DNA of 64,000 nt, taken from positions 10,434,001 through 10,498,000 of the forward strand of contig CM051515.1 in the NCBI GenBank assembly GCA_028015205.1, read 5' to 3'. Source of the DNA: Mytilisepta virgata (lineage: Eukaryota > Mollusca > Bivalvia > Mytilida > Mytilidae). A program made the translations under genes and the position numbers. Positions 47,855 to 58,910 of this stretch are shown piece after piece. The notes under the pieces are model-generated. The model did no database searches and was not told the origin of the DNA. It saw only the letters and a list, made by a program, of their open reading frames with translations. Positions within the stretch are counted from its first letter, which is position 1. Each line of letters starts with the position of its first letter.

Positions 47855-48053
47855 TATACATCAGTTTTCTGACGATATACTGGATGAAGATGTGATAAAA
47901 ATTGTTAACTTCGCAGATGTATTGGGATTGCCTTTTGGGAAAACAGTAAAGTGGCTTATATTCTCACTTATCGGAGTGTTTGTCTTAGATACAGTCACGG
48001 GATTGATGGGAGTCTGCGGCGCATTGTATAAGAAAGCATTTTTACTTGCGTTG
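47855..48053 (+). CDS. Tetraspanin-like exon (EC1 end and TM2)
   Basis: A 199-nt open exon between a strong acceptor (tgttgttttgtcag) and a donor GTGAGA. It starts with the last base of a codon and ends in phase 0. The 66 codons encode a polar stretch with DDILDEDVIK and LGLPFGKTV, then a hydrophobic helix ending in the GLMGVCGALYKKAFLLAL type. The G..G.CGA pattern followed by basic residues and LL is typical of tetraspanin TM2 and the short inner loop, and the preceding part fits the end of extracellular loop 1. I found no neighbouring exon: no TM1 upstream, and no CCG-motif loop downstream. The gene may have very long introns, or this may be an orphan exon. Plus strand, opposite to the lectin gene. 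Confidence 0.62.
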
Positions 48054-48209
48054 GTGAGAAATTTTATTTATTTCATTGCAAGTTTTAAAGGTTGGCTTTT
48101 TCTGCGCGCAAAAAAACTTTATTATTATCTCGTTTTTGTCATGATTCCTTCTATAAGTCTTTTTGGAATTCATGTTTACACATTAATAGTTTTTATTATT
48201 ACATTTGTA

Positions 48210-48515
48210 CCATTGATTCACTGCTGGTGGACCCAAAGTTCCCGCCGGTATCACCAGATCAGTTGCTATTATATCGATACTAGCCCGAAAATGATACTAA
48301 AAATTTACTGATACAAAAGTATTAAATTTTGTTCAAACCAAGGAGTATCTCCCTAGTGCATAGCTCTGTGCACATGGTTTTGGCTTTAAATTTTTGGTGC
48401 TTTGTCATTTCAAATTCTTCAACGCTTGGTTTTGAACATCTTAGGCCTCTAGGTCAATGATGATTCTTAAATATGCAAATCGTGTATATCAACATTGGTA
48501 TCAAATAATTTATTG
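48210..48515 (+). repeat. Diverged family C unit
   Basis: CACTGCTGGTGGACC, TTCCCGCCGGTATCACCAG, CAGTTGCTATTATATCGATA, GGAGTATCTCCCTAGTGC and a hammerhead remnant (~48451-48490, ATGATGA in place of CTGATGA), then CATTGGTATCAAATAATTT. It starts just downstream of the tetraspanin-like exon. Confidence 0.6.
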
Positions 48516-49001
48516 TTATAAGGAATTACAAGTTTATTCGAAAAAGATAATGTATAATGTAGTGTATGTATGATTCAGTTAAACAATTTATTCATTCTTT
48601 TCTTTGTTGTCATTTATTTTACCTTAAATTGTATTGGACATTATATCTCTAAATATATTTTATTACAATTAAAAGGACGATCTCGATGGATCCTCAAAAC
48701 TATTGCCAGATGTTTGTTTAATTCATTTAATACCCTTATGTACGAACACCAGACTAGTCCTAGATTATCCTGACATCAATTTTCTGATTGCATTGGACAG
48801 TGCTAGAATCAAATTAGTTTTATTTGAATGAAATCCTTATGCATGTTTATATTCCATAACTGTTTAAACAATTATCCGAAAACATTCTGCTCGTCAACTT
48901 CAAAGTTCCACTTTTTTCATGAACTCTAAATACTCCATCTATTTAAGACATTTGTTTTTTTCTTAATACAACAGAAATATAACACTTTTAAAACAGCTAC
49001 T

Positions 49002-49007
49002 TTTATT
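49002..49007 (-). terminator. Poly(A) signal AATAAA
   Basis: TTTATT on the plus strand downstream of the candidate minus-strand terminal exon 49219-49081. Confidence 0.28.
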
Positions 49008-49080
49008 TAAACAGAAAGTTTAAGTATGTACACGATTTTTCTTGACCATTATTAGTCTTGAAAAACAGACAGGTTCGATT

Positions 49081-49219
49081 CTAAACAGATTCAACAAATT
49101 TCCCAGTTTCCATTAAAACGTTGTCTCTTAAGTTCCACGGTCCAAGACAAACGTGATTCACCACCTCTGCATGAAACTGTTGTGTGGTGTCAATGATCAG
49201 GACCAAAAAAGCTTGCATA
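49081..49219 (-). CDS. Candidate terminal exon, unrecognised
   Basis: After an acceptor-like tract (ttttttcattattgtag) only one frame is open: 45 codons from ATG 49218-49216 to TAG 49083-49081. The peptide contains DTTQQFHAEVVNHVCLGPWN and ends GKFVESV. An AATAAA lies at 49007-49002, 74 bases downstream. The residue mix looks coding, but I do not recognise a family and see no upstream exon. Confidence 0.33.
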
Positions 49220-52059
49220 CTACAATAATGAAAAAATATACTTTAAATATAGAGTAACTTTATAAAGCGGCAAAATTTGTTGGATCTAAAGATTTTCTGG
49301 ACAGCTTACATAGCTCTCACGTAAACTTTGTTTGTCTTTGATTATTTTCACATTTTAAAGTAACTCATAAGTCTTATATAAACGACAAATCCTTATGTTA
49401 TCAAAGAATATTAAAAATTGCCGCTGATTTATGTGAGTGGAGCACTCTGCTGAATGCTGATTGACACAAAACCCTCAATTGTATCAACAGCTCCATTGGT
49501 AACGTCACAGGCAGGACCAAATTGCAAACATTGTCTCGTTTTGTTTGTTAAATTCAGAAACTTACTTGTTTACCATAAAGTTGAAATGCAACTTTTTATT
49601 GTTGTCAGGACTGAGTATTTGGTTTGAACACTAGCATCTTATGGCCTTTTTGGAAATATGCAACAATGGCGACACCGTGAGCGAATTGATTGATAGATTG
49701 TCGTTTGCTTTCCAGTGGGAAAAAAATCGTGCTTGTTCAGACGAGAACCAGTTTAACAATTTATCGAACACAATTCAAACACGAGTGGGTAGGAACACAA
49801 ATTGCGACCGACTTTCACTTTTTAAAATGGTGGATGATCGGGTAGGGTCAAATAATTAAGCCGTCTGAAGTGGTCATTAGCCTACATTGATCGAAGCTAC
49901 AAAAGGGGTCTTCAGCGTGCAAAGGTGGCGAAGGTTTTCGAATGCTGTGTGTGTTGAATTATCATAAATTCATATGTATATGAAATATATCCCCCCTAAA
50001 ATAGTACAAAGATTACAGAATTTTAATTCTAATTTAATATTTAAAAAATTAGTTAACGTATAACTGGTAAGTGTGATGCAGCTTGAAACTTTGTCTAAAC
50101 TAAAAGCTAAATTTTCTAAAATGCCGGGGTACCTTGTCAAAACGTTGACAGGTGGGTTCTTCCAGCACATTTGAACCTAGACAAAATTTGACCATGTTAC
50201 ATACCCCATTACAGACAGTCTGTCTAAAATAATATCATAAAAAGCATACCCCTTTATTCTAGTAAAAGCAATATTTCGTTCAAAATGAACTATATATATG
50301 CATTTGAATTTTAATTTTCTCAAAATGATTACATAGCAAAATATATCTTAATCAAATGTAAAAATATCTTTCACAATAATTGTCATAAACATAGATTTCA
50401 GGTATTTAAATTCTAGTTTGTATGATAAGAAGCTGAACAGTCAACAGATCAGTGCCAGTGGATACTCGTAGGATTTATCTTCATCATGTCAATGCAATAA
50501 ACCAATTAAATGGACAATTATAAGTTGTTACATAATAAGTGATTATCTACAAGTCAATCCTGCTTAGATTGTTTTCTTCAAATTATAATCCTGTTCCAGA
50601 TGTTCTTCAAATATAACCCCATTCCAGATAGACAAATATGATCTTTTTGTAGAAAAGAAAAAATAGTCAAAAATCCACCCCTTTTGTCAGAACATACCCA
50701 GCATCTCATATATATAGTAAGTGGGGGGAGGAGGGCAATAACCCGTATCTAAATTCACACAACATTGACTGAGTGGGTGAGTCTGTCAGTTAAGTTGAGG
50801 ATGTACATCTCCGAGGAGCCAAAAATTTCTAGATTTAAAATTTTTTTCTTAACCTCATTTTTGGGTTTATATGACTGTAAAATTAATTTATGAAGAAAAA
50901 ATCATATGGTGGTGCACATCTTTTTTGCTACTGTCCAAATGTATTGCAAAATACTATCTACATGTACCACGATATCCATTTTTGAAAAGCACTTCACAAC
51001 AACAAGCAAACTTTGGGTACTATCCATGAATATTTCAAAGCATTTTATTTTGTACAAATAAATGAATTAAACATTGTGTTTTTGTTTTGATTATATTGGG
51101 TTTTTTTTTTAATAAAAGAAATCCTATAAACAGAATATTTGTTTTGTATTTCCTCCATGGCCATACACTGATTTCTGAAGACTTCTTTCATTACTTCGTT
51201 TTTGGCATTATATTGTAATTCTTTTGTTGGTTAATTAACCTTGTTGAGTTGCCCAAGAAGATAATTGTCCCCCGTTGCAACGTGGTGCGGGTACATGGAA
51301 ATGCCGGGTGTCCGTGCATCCAAACGACATTGTAAGCGCTCTCACGCCTACAAACCTTAATAGATTTTATTTAAATTTATATCATAGTTGTGATTTAGTA
51401 TTATCTCTGTCAATTTCGAATTTCAGTGCCGTACCATTATTTTTGTTGGAGTTATTGCCCTTTCAACTCTGAAAATATCGTCAATTTTTCTTGTAAGCGC
51501 TATTAGTTTTATCTTCATTGCTGTACCATTATTTTTTTGTTGGAGTTATTGCCACATGGCAGGGAACATTGGAACACTGTTCTTGTTGTTTATGAAGGTT
51601 ATAGAATTTAATAAGGATTTTATGTAACATTTTACTATATATATATATATATGTAGATAAAAAAGATAAAGATAGTGTATTTTCTAATCACAGCTCATAA
51701 CAAGCATATACATGTAATCACAAAAATAAAAAACATAGCACTGAAGTGCTGATCTGCAGCGCTGCTGCTAAATTGTTCGCCCTAACCCCATTTTCCTATG
51801 CCTTATTGTTCTTTTGAGTCTTAACAGGGTTTCTGATACTCCACTAACATATAATAAATTTACTTCAAATCTACCATTGTGCAATAGAATAATTGATCAT
51901 TGAACAAATTTGGAGACATTTATACTATTCCATTTAGAACGGATATCTTTAACCAGAAATTTAACTAATGGATAAGCTGAATGGTTGATGAAACACCATT
52001 ACAATCCATGAATAACTAGAACTGTGAGTGACCTCACTGAGTGATAGATACCCCATTTG
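49220..52059. other. No gene recognised
   Basis: One 72-codon frame (49641-49859) not recognised. Near 51270-51550 GTTGGAGTTATTGCC occurs twice, suggesting another old repeat. Confidence 0.5.
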
Positions 52060-52620
52060 CAATACTAGGAGTTATGCATACCAACTTTAAACTTACACGT
52101 TAGATTATCTCCCTTTGCAAGCAACCGGCGATAATGGTCTTCTTTCATGTATATCTACATATGCTGCCCAACCTTCATATAACGTTTCATCAAAATGCAT
52201 TGAACGGTTAAGGAGTTACGCTGACAAGATTTAAATTTGTAAAACCCTTAAGTTTGATTATCTCCCTTTGCAAGGATCCAGCGATAATTATCTTGCATCA
52301 TAAACATCTACATATGATACCCAACCTTCATATAAAGTTTTATCAAAATGAATTGAACGGTTTATGAGTTGCGCTTATAAGCTTTAAACATGTAAAACCC
52401 ATAAGATGAATTATCTCCCTTTGCAAGCCCCCCGGTGATAATTATATTGCTTCATGCGCATTTACGTATGAAGTCCAACCTTCATAAAGTCTCATCAAAA
52501 TCCATTGAACTGTTTAGAAGGAGTTGCGCTTACAATGTACATGGACAGAGACAGACAGACGGACGGACAATTCCTATATACCCCCCCCCCTCCCAAAAAA
52601 AAAACAAAAAAAAAACCAAA
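52060..52620. repeat. 153-bp tandem repeat element
   Basis: ATTATCTCCCTTTGCAAG starts at 52104, 52257 and 52410 (period 153). Each unit has CCAACCTTCATATAA and TCATCAAAATGCATTGAACG. It ends GACAGACAGACGGACGGACA and CCTATATACCCCC. Confidence 0.9.
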
Positions 52621-52879
52621 TACTGTGTTTGCATGGGGTATAATAAATGCTACATTCTGACCATTTTCACTTATTCAGTAATTCACTTAAATAACTCATG
52701 TAACTGTGAAGTTGGAACAAGTAATAAAGTTCAATATTTTGTTCAAAAACAGGTAAAACTAGAACTGTTAGGGGACCTCACTAACTATACCCCCGCTGCT
52801 GTTAATTTAATGGAACAGGGCATCCTTATAATGGTGAATTGTTTCACAATTTCTAAGTCCAACTGGGTATAACTGAGGG

Positions 52880-53240
52880 AACAAAAGGGTATAAAGTTAT
52901 GGGAAAGGTATTGGACCAGGACATACTACGCATGCGCACATCTATGTACTAGGATCTAACAGTATGCAAAGTTTCATTAACCTCTGATAAGGCATGTTTG
53001 AGAAACTGGGTACAAAAAAAATTGGGGGATAGACTGAATTTCTAAGTCCAAAAGGGTATAAAATTATGGAAAAAAGTATTGGACCAGGACATACTTCGAA
53101 TGCGCACATCTATGTTGTAGGATCTAACAGTATGCAAAGTTTCATTAACCTCTGATAAGGCATGTTTGAGAAACTGCGGGTAAAAAAAATTCTGGACAGA
53201 CAGACAGGCTGATTCCTATATACCCCCAAACTATGTTTGC
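52880..53240. repeat. 163-bp direct repeat
   Basis: Two units with TATTGGACCAGGACATACT, GCGCACATCTATGT, AGGATCTAACAGTATGCAAA and GATAAGGCATGTTTGAGAAA. Ends GACAGACAGACAGGCTG and CCTATATACCCCC, as in the preceding array. Confidence 0.9.
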
Positions 53241-53274
53241 GAGGGGGTGGGCGGGGGGGGGGGGGGTGGGGGTT
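53241..53274 (+). repeat. G-rich tract, possible G-quadruplex
   Basis: Runs of 5, 3, 14 and 5 or more G separated by single bases (GAGGGGGTGGGCGGG...). Strong G-quadruplex potential; also a likely sequencing-slippage site. Confidence 0.8.
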
Positions 53275-53406
53275 GCGTATAACACAAGGCTAACAACATT
53301 TAAACTATCGTACAACATAACACATTCTTCAGTCACGGTAAGAGTAAATAGTCACTTTCTGCATTATGAATCATCAGAGATACAATTCTTTGATACCAAT
53401 TTTGAT

Positions 53407-53440
53407 GCACAAGATGTGATTTACGACTCATAAGTTGTGC
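53407..53440 (-). ncRNA. Hammerhead remnant C2
   Basis: Minus strand: GCACAA 53440-53435, CTTATGA, GTCGTAAATCA, then a ~12-base gap removing GAAA and part of stem III, then CATC and TTGTGC 53412-53407. Stem I is a perfect 6 bp, which defines the ancestral stem I of family C. Confidence 0.6.
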
Positions 53441-53746
53441 TCAAGGCCTAAAGTGTTGAAATCCAAAACAAATAATCCAACAGGTTGAAGAGCAATTCAA
53501 AATTTCCAAAATTACCAAAAGGGGTTATGCCAAAACGTTTTAATGACATAGCACGCACGAGGGAGATACTCCATAAGTTTTTGCAAAATTTTACATTTTT
53601 GCAACAGTATACTCCAAGTATCAGCTTCGGGTTAGTATCAAAATACTAGCAACTGAGCTGGGGATATCCTCGGGGACTTGGAATTCACCAGCAGTGGCAT
53701 ATCGACTCCAATGGTAAAAATACAATTCTTTGATACCAATTTTGAT

Positions 53747-53766
53747 GCACAAGATGAGCACATTTC
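53747..53766 (-). ncRNA. Hammerhead remnant C3 (3' half)
   Basis: Minus strand: GAA 53766-53764, ATGTGCTCAT, C, TTGTGC 53752-53747. The 5' core is deleted. Confidence 0.5.
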
Positions 53767-53984
53767 AAAAGGTCGAAGAACAATTCAAAATCACCAAAAT
53801 GACCAAAAAGGATTATGCCAAAACCATCAAAGGTCAGATCACTGCACAAGGGAGATACTATAATGAAAAGAGTTCATGTAAAACAAAGAATTAACATAGA
53901 TAATTAAATTGATTCAAAAAACAAATTACAGTTGTATATTTGTTCTATGTTTACAAAATAAAGTTAAAGATAGTAGCAGAGAGT

Positions 53985-54330
53985 GGCATCCAAAACATCA
54001 CATGTGCAAGTAAATAAACCACCTCGCTCACCTGATATTTCCATTTGTTCATCAATAAGGGACCTTGAGATTAACATCCATGCCATGTTTGGTTTCAATC
54101 CATTCAGATATTTTCAAGAAGAAGCCGTCTGTATGTATTTTCACAAGGTCCTATGTTCAACTAAGTCTTCCGCAGAAGGTCATCATGGATAAGAGATCGG
54201 CACTAAAGTAACAACTCTTGGCCAGAACGTCATAAGGAACATTCATGCTATGTTTCGTTTCAATCCATTCAGTGGTTCTCTAGATGAAGATTTTTGTATG
54301 AAATATCCCGTAGGAATGCCAAAGTTTTTT
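53985..54330. repeat. Diverged ~150-bp repeat, two units
   Basis: ACATCCATGCCATGTTTGGT / ACATTCATGCTATGTTTCGT and TTTCAATCCATTCAG occur twice, ~178 bp apart, followed by AAGAAGAAG-type and AAGGTCCTATGTTCAA words related to the 17 and 31 kb arrays. Confidence 0.6.
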
Positions 54331-54499
54331 AGAATTGCCAACCAACTATCCTATCCACGTCGGATTGTTATTGACTTTGTTGAACGTGGGCATCCTTTTT
54401 CTAGTGAAACTTCGTTTTGACTGTGGAAAAACACGGTGGATTGTCAGCAGTTCGATATAATAAAACGGTTAAAAATTAAAGTTATGGTTTCTTATTAAC

Positions 54500-54770
54500 T
54501 TAATTCCAATCCTTTTCATAATTTTATAATTCTTCCTTTTGATGCAGAGGTAACTCTTAGCTGAGTTTGGATAAATGTTTGTTTTAATTGTTTTGATTTT
54601 TGATGGTGTACTTATTAATTCATCATTATATCTTTAACCGGTTTTCCAATATTTAGATCTCGAGCACTGCTGTTGAGTTGTCAGTCAACGAAATGCCCAT
54701 ACAGTGTATCAAATTTATTTCGGTATTTTGTGATATGTTTTATTCCTACACAGTCGGGAGTTTTTTTTAC
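54500..54770 (+). repeat. Single family A unit at 54.5 kb
   Basis: Contains the family A order CTTTTGATGCAGAGGTAAC, CTTAGCTGAGTTTGGAT, TTTAACCGGTTTTCC, the hammerhead, and TATTTCGGTATTTTGTGATA. It belongs to the subfamily with the extra insert, like units 5-6 of the main array. Confidence 0.8.
54664..54707 (+). ncRNA. Hammerhead ribozyme copy A7 (core mutated)
   Basis: GCACTG 54664-54669, core CTGTTGA 54670-54676 with A6 changed to T, GTTG/CAAC, GAA 54690-54692, ATGCCCAT with U16.1, A17 at 54701, CAGTGT 54702-54707. The core change should abolish cleavage. Confidence 0.65.
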
Positions 54771-57465
54771 GTTCGTAATAACTGATTTGTCCAACATCAG
54801 TGTCAGCATAAATAAATGGGTCACCTGTAGACGAGAGAATGATTGACAATAATCTTGACCGCGGTATGTCGTTTGAAGTAACGGGTCAGGGTATTATGAA
54901 CTTGGTTGTGTAACATGAATTGACGGTGTCAAAGTATGTTACGTGTGTCTTTGACAAGATCACAAAAATCTCATGCAAAAACTCGCGGGAAAATATACCA
55001 CGGTACGATAAAATCTTCAATCAATACAGTTTGGAAAAATAATTAATGTATGCCATAAAAGGGTAGACTTACGTATGTTCGGGACAAATATTGAATTTGG
55101 TTATATCGTCAATGGGGAAATTTTATATGACCTATTGCAGACCGACCAAAAACGAATGAAATGGATAATAGATAGATTGTCAATAGTTTTTTTTAATTGT
55201 TGTATTTGTACTTGAGGAAAATTCCAAACACATGAAACGTTACATTTTGTAAACAGACGGCGAAATTTGATTTCATCTTAGAACGAAATAAAGATTAATC
55301 AATGACATTTATTCCGTTATGTACAAAATGTATTAGTATAGGAAGCATATAAAATGCTGTTATTACATTTTTTCAAAAGATAACATTTTTAATAACCAAA
55401 TACGTGCAATTTGACTATATGCATTAAGAAAAAAGTACTACAGACTAAACAAAAAAAAAAAAAAAAAAAAAAAAAACAAAAAAAAATATCTCAATTGATG
55501 ACATTTATTTCGTAATAATTTGTAATCTAATTTGAAGAAAATAACGAAATAAAAGACAGACAGACAGCGTTAAAAAGTTAAACGGGGAAATTTGAGGAAC
55601 AGTATATTTAAGACAGTGTTTCTGAGATACACGGGAATATTTGAGGAACAGTATATAAGACAGTTTCAGATTTATAAAGGTCCCGAATGCATTTTTTTTT
55701 AAAATATCCCCGTATTTGGGACGGAACGGGGAAAATTGACGATATAGCCTATTTTGTTTTTGCCGATGATAAGTGAGAACGAAATTTGATAAATGTAACC
55801 AGAGACATGTTTTATATGTCTCTGATGTAACGTCATTCCAAAATCGTTCAATAACAAATAATAATTTCAAAAACGATTGATAAGTCTTGTTCTTGGATAT
55901 ATATATCGTCATCCAAAACCACCCCATCGAGTCAAATGGTCGCTCCATAGGAATTTCCCGTGTTGCCAGATTGTCGATATTACGACCAAACACTGTTCAG
56001 ATAATTTATATGCTCTACTAATTGTCGAAAATAGCCGAACGATCTTCGTGAGGGTCAAATTAGATGAATCCAGTATGGAATCGACAAAAATAAATTGGGT
56101 CAATTAATAATTATAAAAACAATACATGTGCTTTATTAATGATCCTCGTGTTCTCTCCTTAACCTTATATTGTTGTTTCTTTTATTCCATTCCGTATAAA
56201 ACAGTGTACCTTTCTAAAATAAGAACGTACCGCACACTTCGCATATTTTTTTCCTTCATATAATGAGAATTTATATTTAGACATTCTCCGTGAATTCCTG
56301 TGTACTTACTATTTCTGAGCATGCGCGATGAATTGTCCGCGATCTGATTAAAATGCACGCCTGCAAAACCCGTCTTTAAGGCGAATTTGTTTATAATTAT
56401 TTAATATAAACAATATTTTATTCATAAAAGTTATCATGGATAAGATTGGTCAGCAGGCTAAATCTATATAAGTCCTCTCCGAAAAACACTAAATAGTCTA
56501 GAAAGATGTGTACGAACCTGGTAAATTGATACCGCCCGGTTTGGGGAAACCAAGGACGTATAACTAACAGATTGTAAACATCGAAATTAAAGGCTTATAA
56601 CGAGTCGTATTGTACAAGAATTATGTAATTAAATCTATTTAAATTATGTAATTAAATCTATTTAAAAAGAAAGAGATCAAAATGTTCCCAGGTAATGCAC
56701 AAGCCTACAACTGAGACTGATTCAGGTTGAACGGGACCCAATTAATGGAGAGTGCACTACTTTCAAACTTTGTATCAATACACAAACAGCAAAAAATGCG
56801 GAAGCATTCATAGAAAGAGGTTAGATGGCTCAGTACAAATTTGTGAAAAAAGAGTGAAACATGACCTTTATAATATCTTAGAATTGGAAAACTCTAAGAC
56901 AGAAAAAAATCAATCTTATGTACCTGTAATCAGTAATTTAAAAAAATTAAACAGAATTCTTAGACAAGTTGGAATTAAAATTATTAATATTTTACGCATA
57001 AATTTTAAATTGTAGTTTTCATCTTTTGCAGGTAATGAAATTGATAATACAGAATGTTATATTGTAAATAAGTCTCGGTGGATGTATGAAAATGTTAAAA
57101 TTTTAACCAATAGTATTTGAATGCCAGATAAATCGTACAGGTCTCTGCATTCTGGCATGTAGTATTACTGTGTTAAAAAATTTACAAATGTAAATATTTG
57201 TTGTACAATAATAACTAGTTGTATGACAATGAAGTCCTTGGTTTTCATGCCCCGGCCTCTTGGTAATGAGGGCTTTAAGTGTTACCCTTCACCGTTTGTC
57301 CAATTTTGGTTTCCACACTTAAGTTTGTCTCATCCTAATTTTATGAAACTCATATACAATGCTAAGAACCACAACACACATACATAGTTCGAATTTGGGA
57401 AGCGAGTCATTCACCGTTGTAGAGTTATGCTCCTTTTCAACTTTTGAAAATTGCAAATTTTTTCG
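54771..57465. other. No gene recognised
   Basis: Holds opposing frames at 55505-55993 (minus, 162 codons) and 55877-56107 (plus), and an 87-codon frame at 56752-57015, none with a domain I recognise. The first runs through a low-complexity tract. Confidence 0.45.
55449..55487. repeat. Poly(A) tract
   Basis: Nearly pure A run. A short duplicated word (TTTGAGGAACAGTATAT) lies 100-150 bases beyond it. Confidence 0.9.
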
Positions 57466-57855
57466 TTTCTGTGGTTCAATGTAGAACATTCAGTATATTT
57501 CTGGAAGGTGATAGTTCTAGTCTATCCAGAAAGAATGCAGCTTTGTAACTTATGTGCCAGCTATTAACATCTAAGAAATAAGTTTCTGTGGTTCAATGTA
57601 GAACATCCACTATATTTCTGGAAGGTGATAGTTCTAGTCCATCCAGGAACGACTGCAGCGTTGTACTTTAATTCTGCTTCTGCAACTTACATGTGCTAGC
57701 TTTTAACATTTAAGAAATAGTTTCTGTGGTTCAATGTGGAACATCCAGTATATTTCTGGAAGGTGATAGTTCAAGTCTATCCAGGAACAACTGCAGCTTT
57801 GTAGCTTTAATTAAGCTTTTGTAGCTTATATATGCCAGCCATTAACAATTAAGGT
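57466..57855. repeat. 127-128-bp tandem repeat, three units
   Basis: TTTCTGTGGTTCAATGTAGA at 57466, 57593 and 57721; each has TATTTCTGGAAGGTGATAG and TATGTGCCAGC-type text. Confidence 0.92.
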
Positions 57856-58349
57856 AGTTCGGGGGTTTAAATTTTCGCGCCTTCTGCGATGAAAGATGCG
57901 CATTCTCTTGTCGTGAACAAGTATTTTTACAATAACCCGATAAATTAAAAAAAACGTTTATAAACAACTTTTTTAGCGGATAACTTACTTTGAACAATAT
58001 TTTTTGCAATCATTCAATGAAACAAATATGTTTAATTTATCTTTTTAGATGACGAAATGAACCATGTTTACCAACGGTAAAAGTGAATGGTGAGTAGTCG
58101 AAAAAATCTCAAGAAAAAAGAGAAGATATGAAACAAGTGAACCGCTTATTAAGATGACTGACTTGATTCTCAGGAATAATACATATTGAGAATCATTTTG
58201 GTGTATTATTAAGCGGGTTCACAAATTAACATCACTGAAACTGGACTTGAAAGTGACGGAGGACCCTTTGAAAAAAATGGCCATGGAGGTAAGATGTTAA
58301 TTTCGCAATGCGACAATCGCAATAAATAATACTCTGCTCTAAAGAAATT

Positions 58350-58910
58350 ATGCCATCCATCAGAAACCACAAGGGGCGATTCTCACAAACAAAAGCTGTC
58401 AAAAAAATATGAAAATTAATTCTAGATAGAGTTCAGCAAAAACATAAAAACAACAACCGAGTATCAGATCATTCCTATGCTACATTTTGTAACCCTGTAA
58501 CACCAACAGAGAACATTACAGCAAGTATATTAACTGATGATGACTTAACATATATACCCCCTGATCTTGTACCCTTAAGTCACTGTAGACTAGTCACCGA
58601 ACTTGACACCCTAGCTAACCAGCTGAAAAGTTGCAGAGAATGTAGTATACCTTTACATTTACATGATGCAAAGGGAGTCTGGTGCCATGGTCTGACTGGC
58701 ATAGTGTACATTATTTGTCAAAACTTGTCATGTCAAACCTTAAACTGAATTAAACTAGGCAAGTTCACTTTGGGAGAGAAAAGAAAGGCGTTGGAATTTT
58801 TTATGTCAACACGAAAGCTGCAACAGGTTTCTTTCATGTACAGTTTCTAACCTTCCCGACCCCACATATATGTCACCTGACATTTTCATTAGTCCTCTGG
58901 AAAAATAGTA
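58350..58910 (+). pseudogene. Mutator-like transposase remnant, N-terminal part
   Basis: Starts MPSIRNHKGRFSQTK at 58350. A TGA interrupts, then the frame continues to LTYIPPDLVPLSHCRLVTEL, SCRECSIPLHLHDAKGV and a paired-cysteine end CQNLSC, with a stop at 58746-58748. After a frameshift FYVNTKAATG (58798-58827) continues it. The layout (RLV..L..L...C..C..PL.L, CxxxxC, DVNTK.A.G) is that of the Mutator-like transposase domain common in mollusc and hydrozoan genomes. The catalytic part is not present. Confidence 0.6.

Larger units (their letters stand above)
53380..53850 (-). repeat. Family C tandem dimer
   Basis: TACAATTCTTTGATACCAAT recurs at 53381 and 53721, a 340-bp period. On the minus strand each unit has the hammerhead region, an AAAACCTTTTGG-like stretch, GGGAGATACT inverted, CAGTTGCTAGTATTTTGATA and the TCCCCGAGGATATCC module (~53650-53700). 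The second unit is truncated. Confidence 0.75.

Noticed and set aside
52435..52872. Plus-strand frame of 145 codons
   Set aside because: It runs through the GACGGACGG / CCCCCCC end of a tandem-repeat element and a poly(A) tract; translated repeat, not a gene.
55505..55993. Minus-strand frame of 162 codons
   Set aside because: Crosses duplicated low-complexity sequence, has no recognisable domain or splice context, and overlaps an opposing frame; probably chance.
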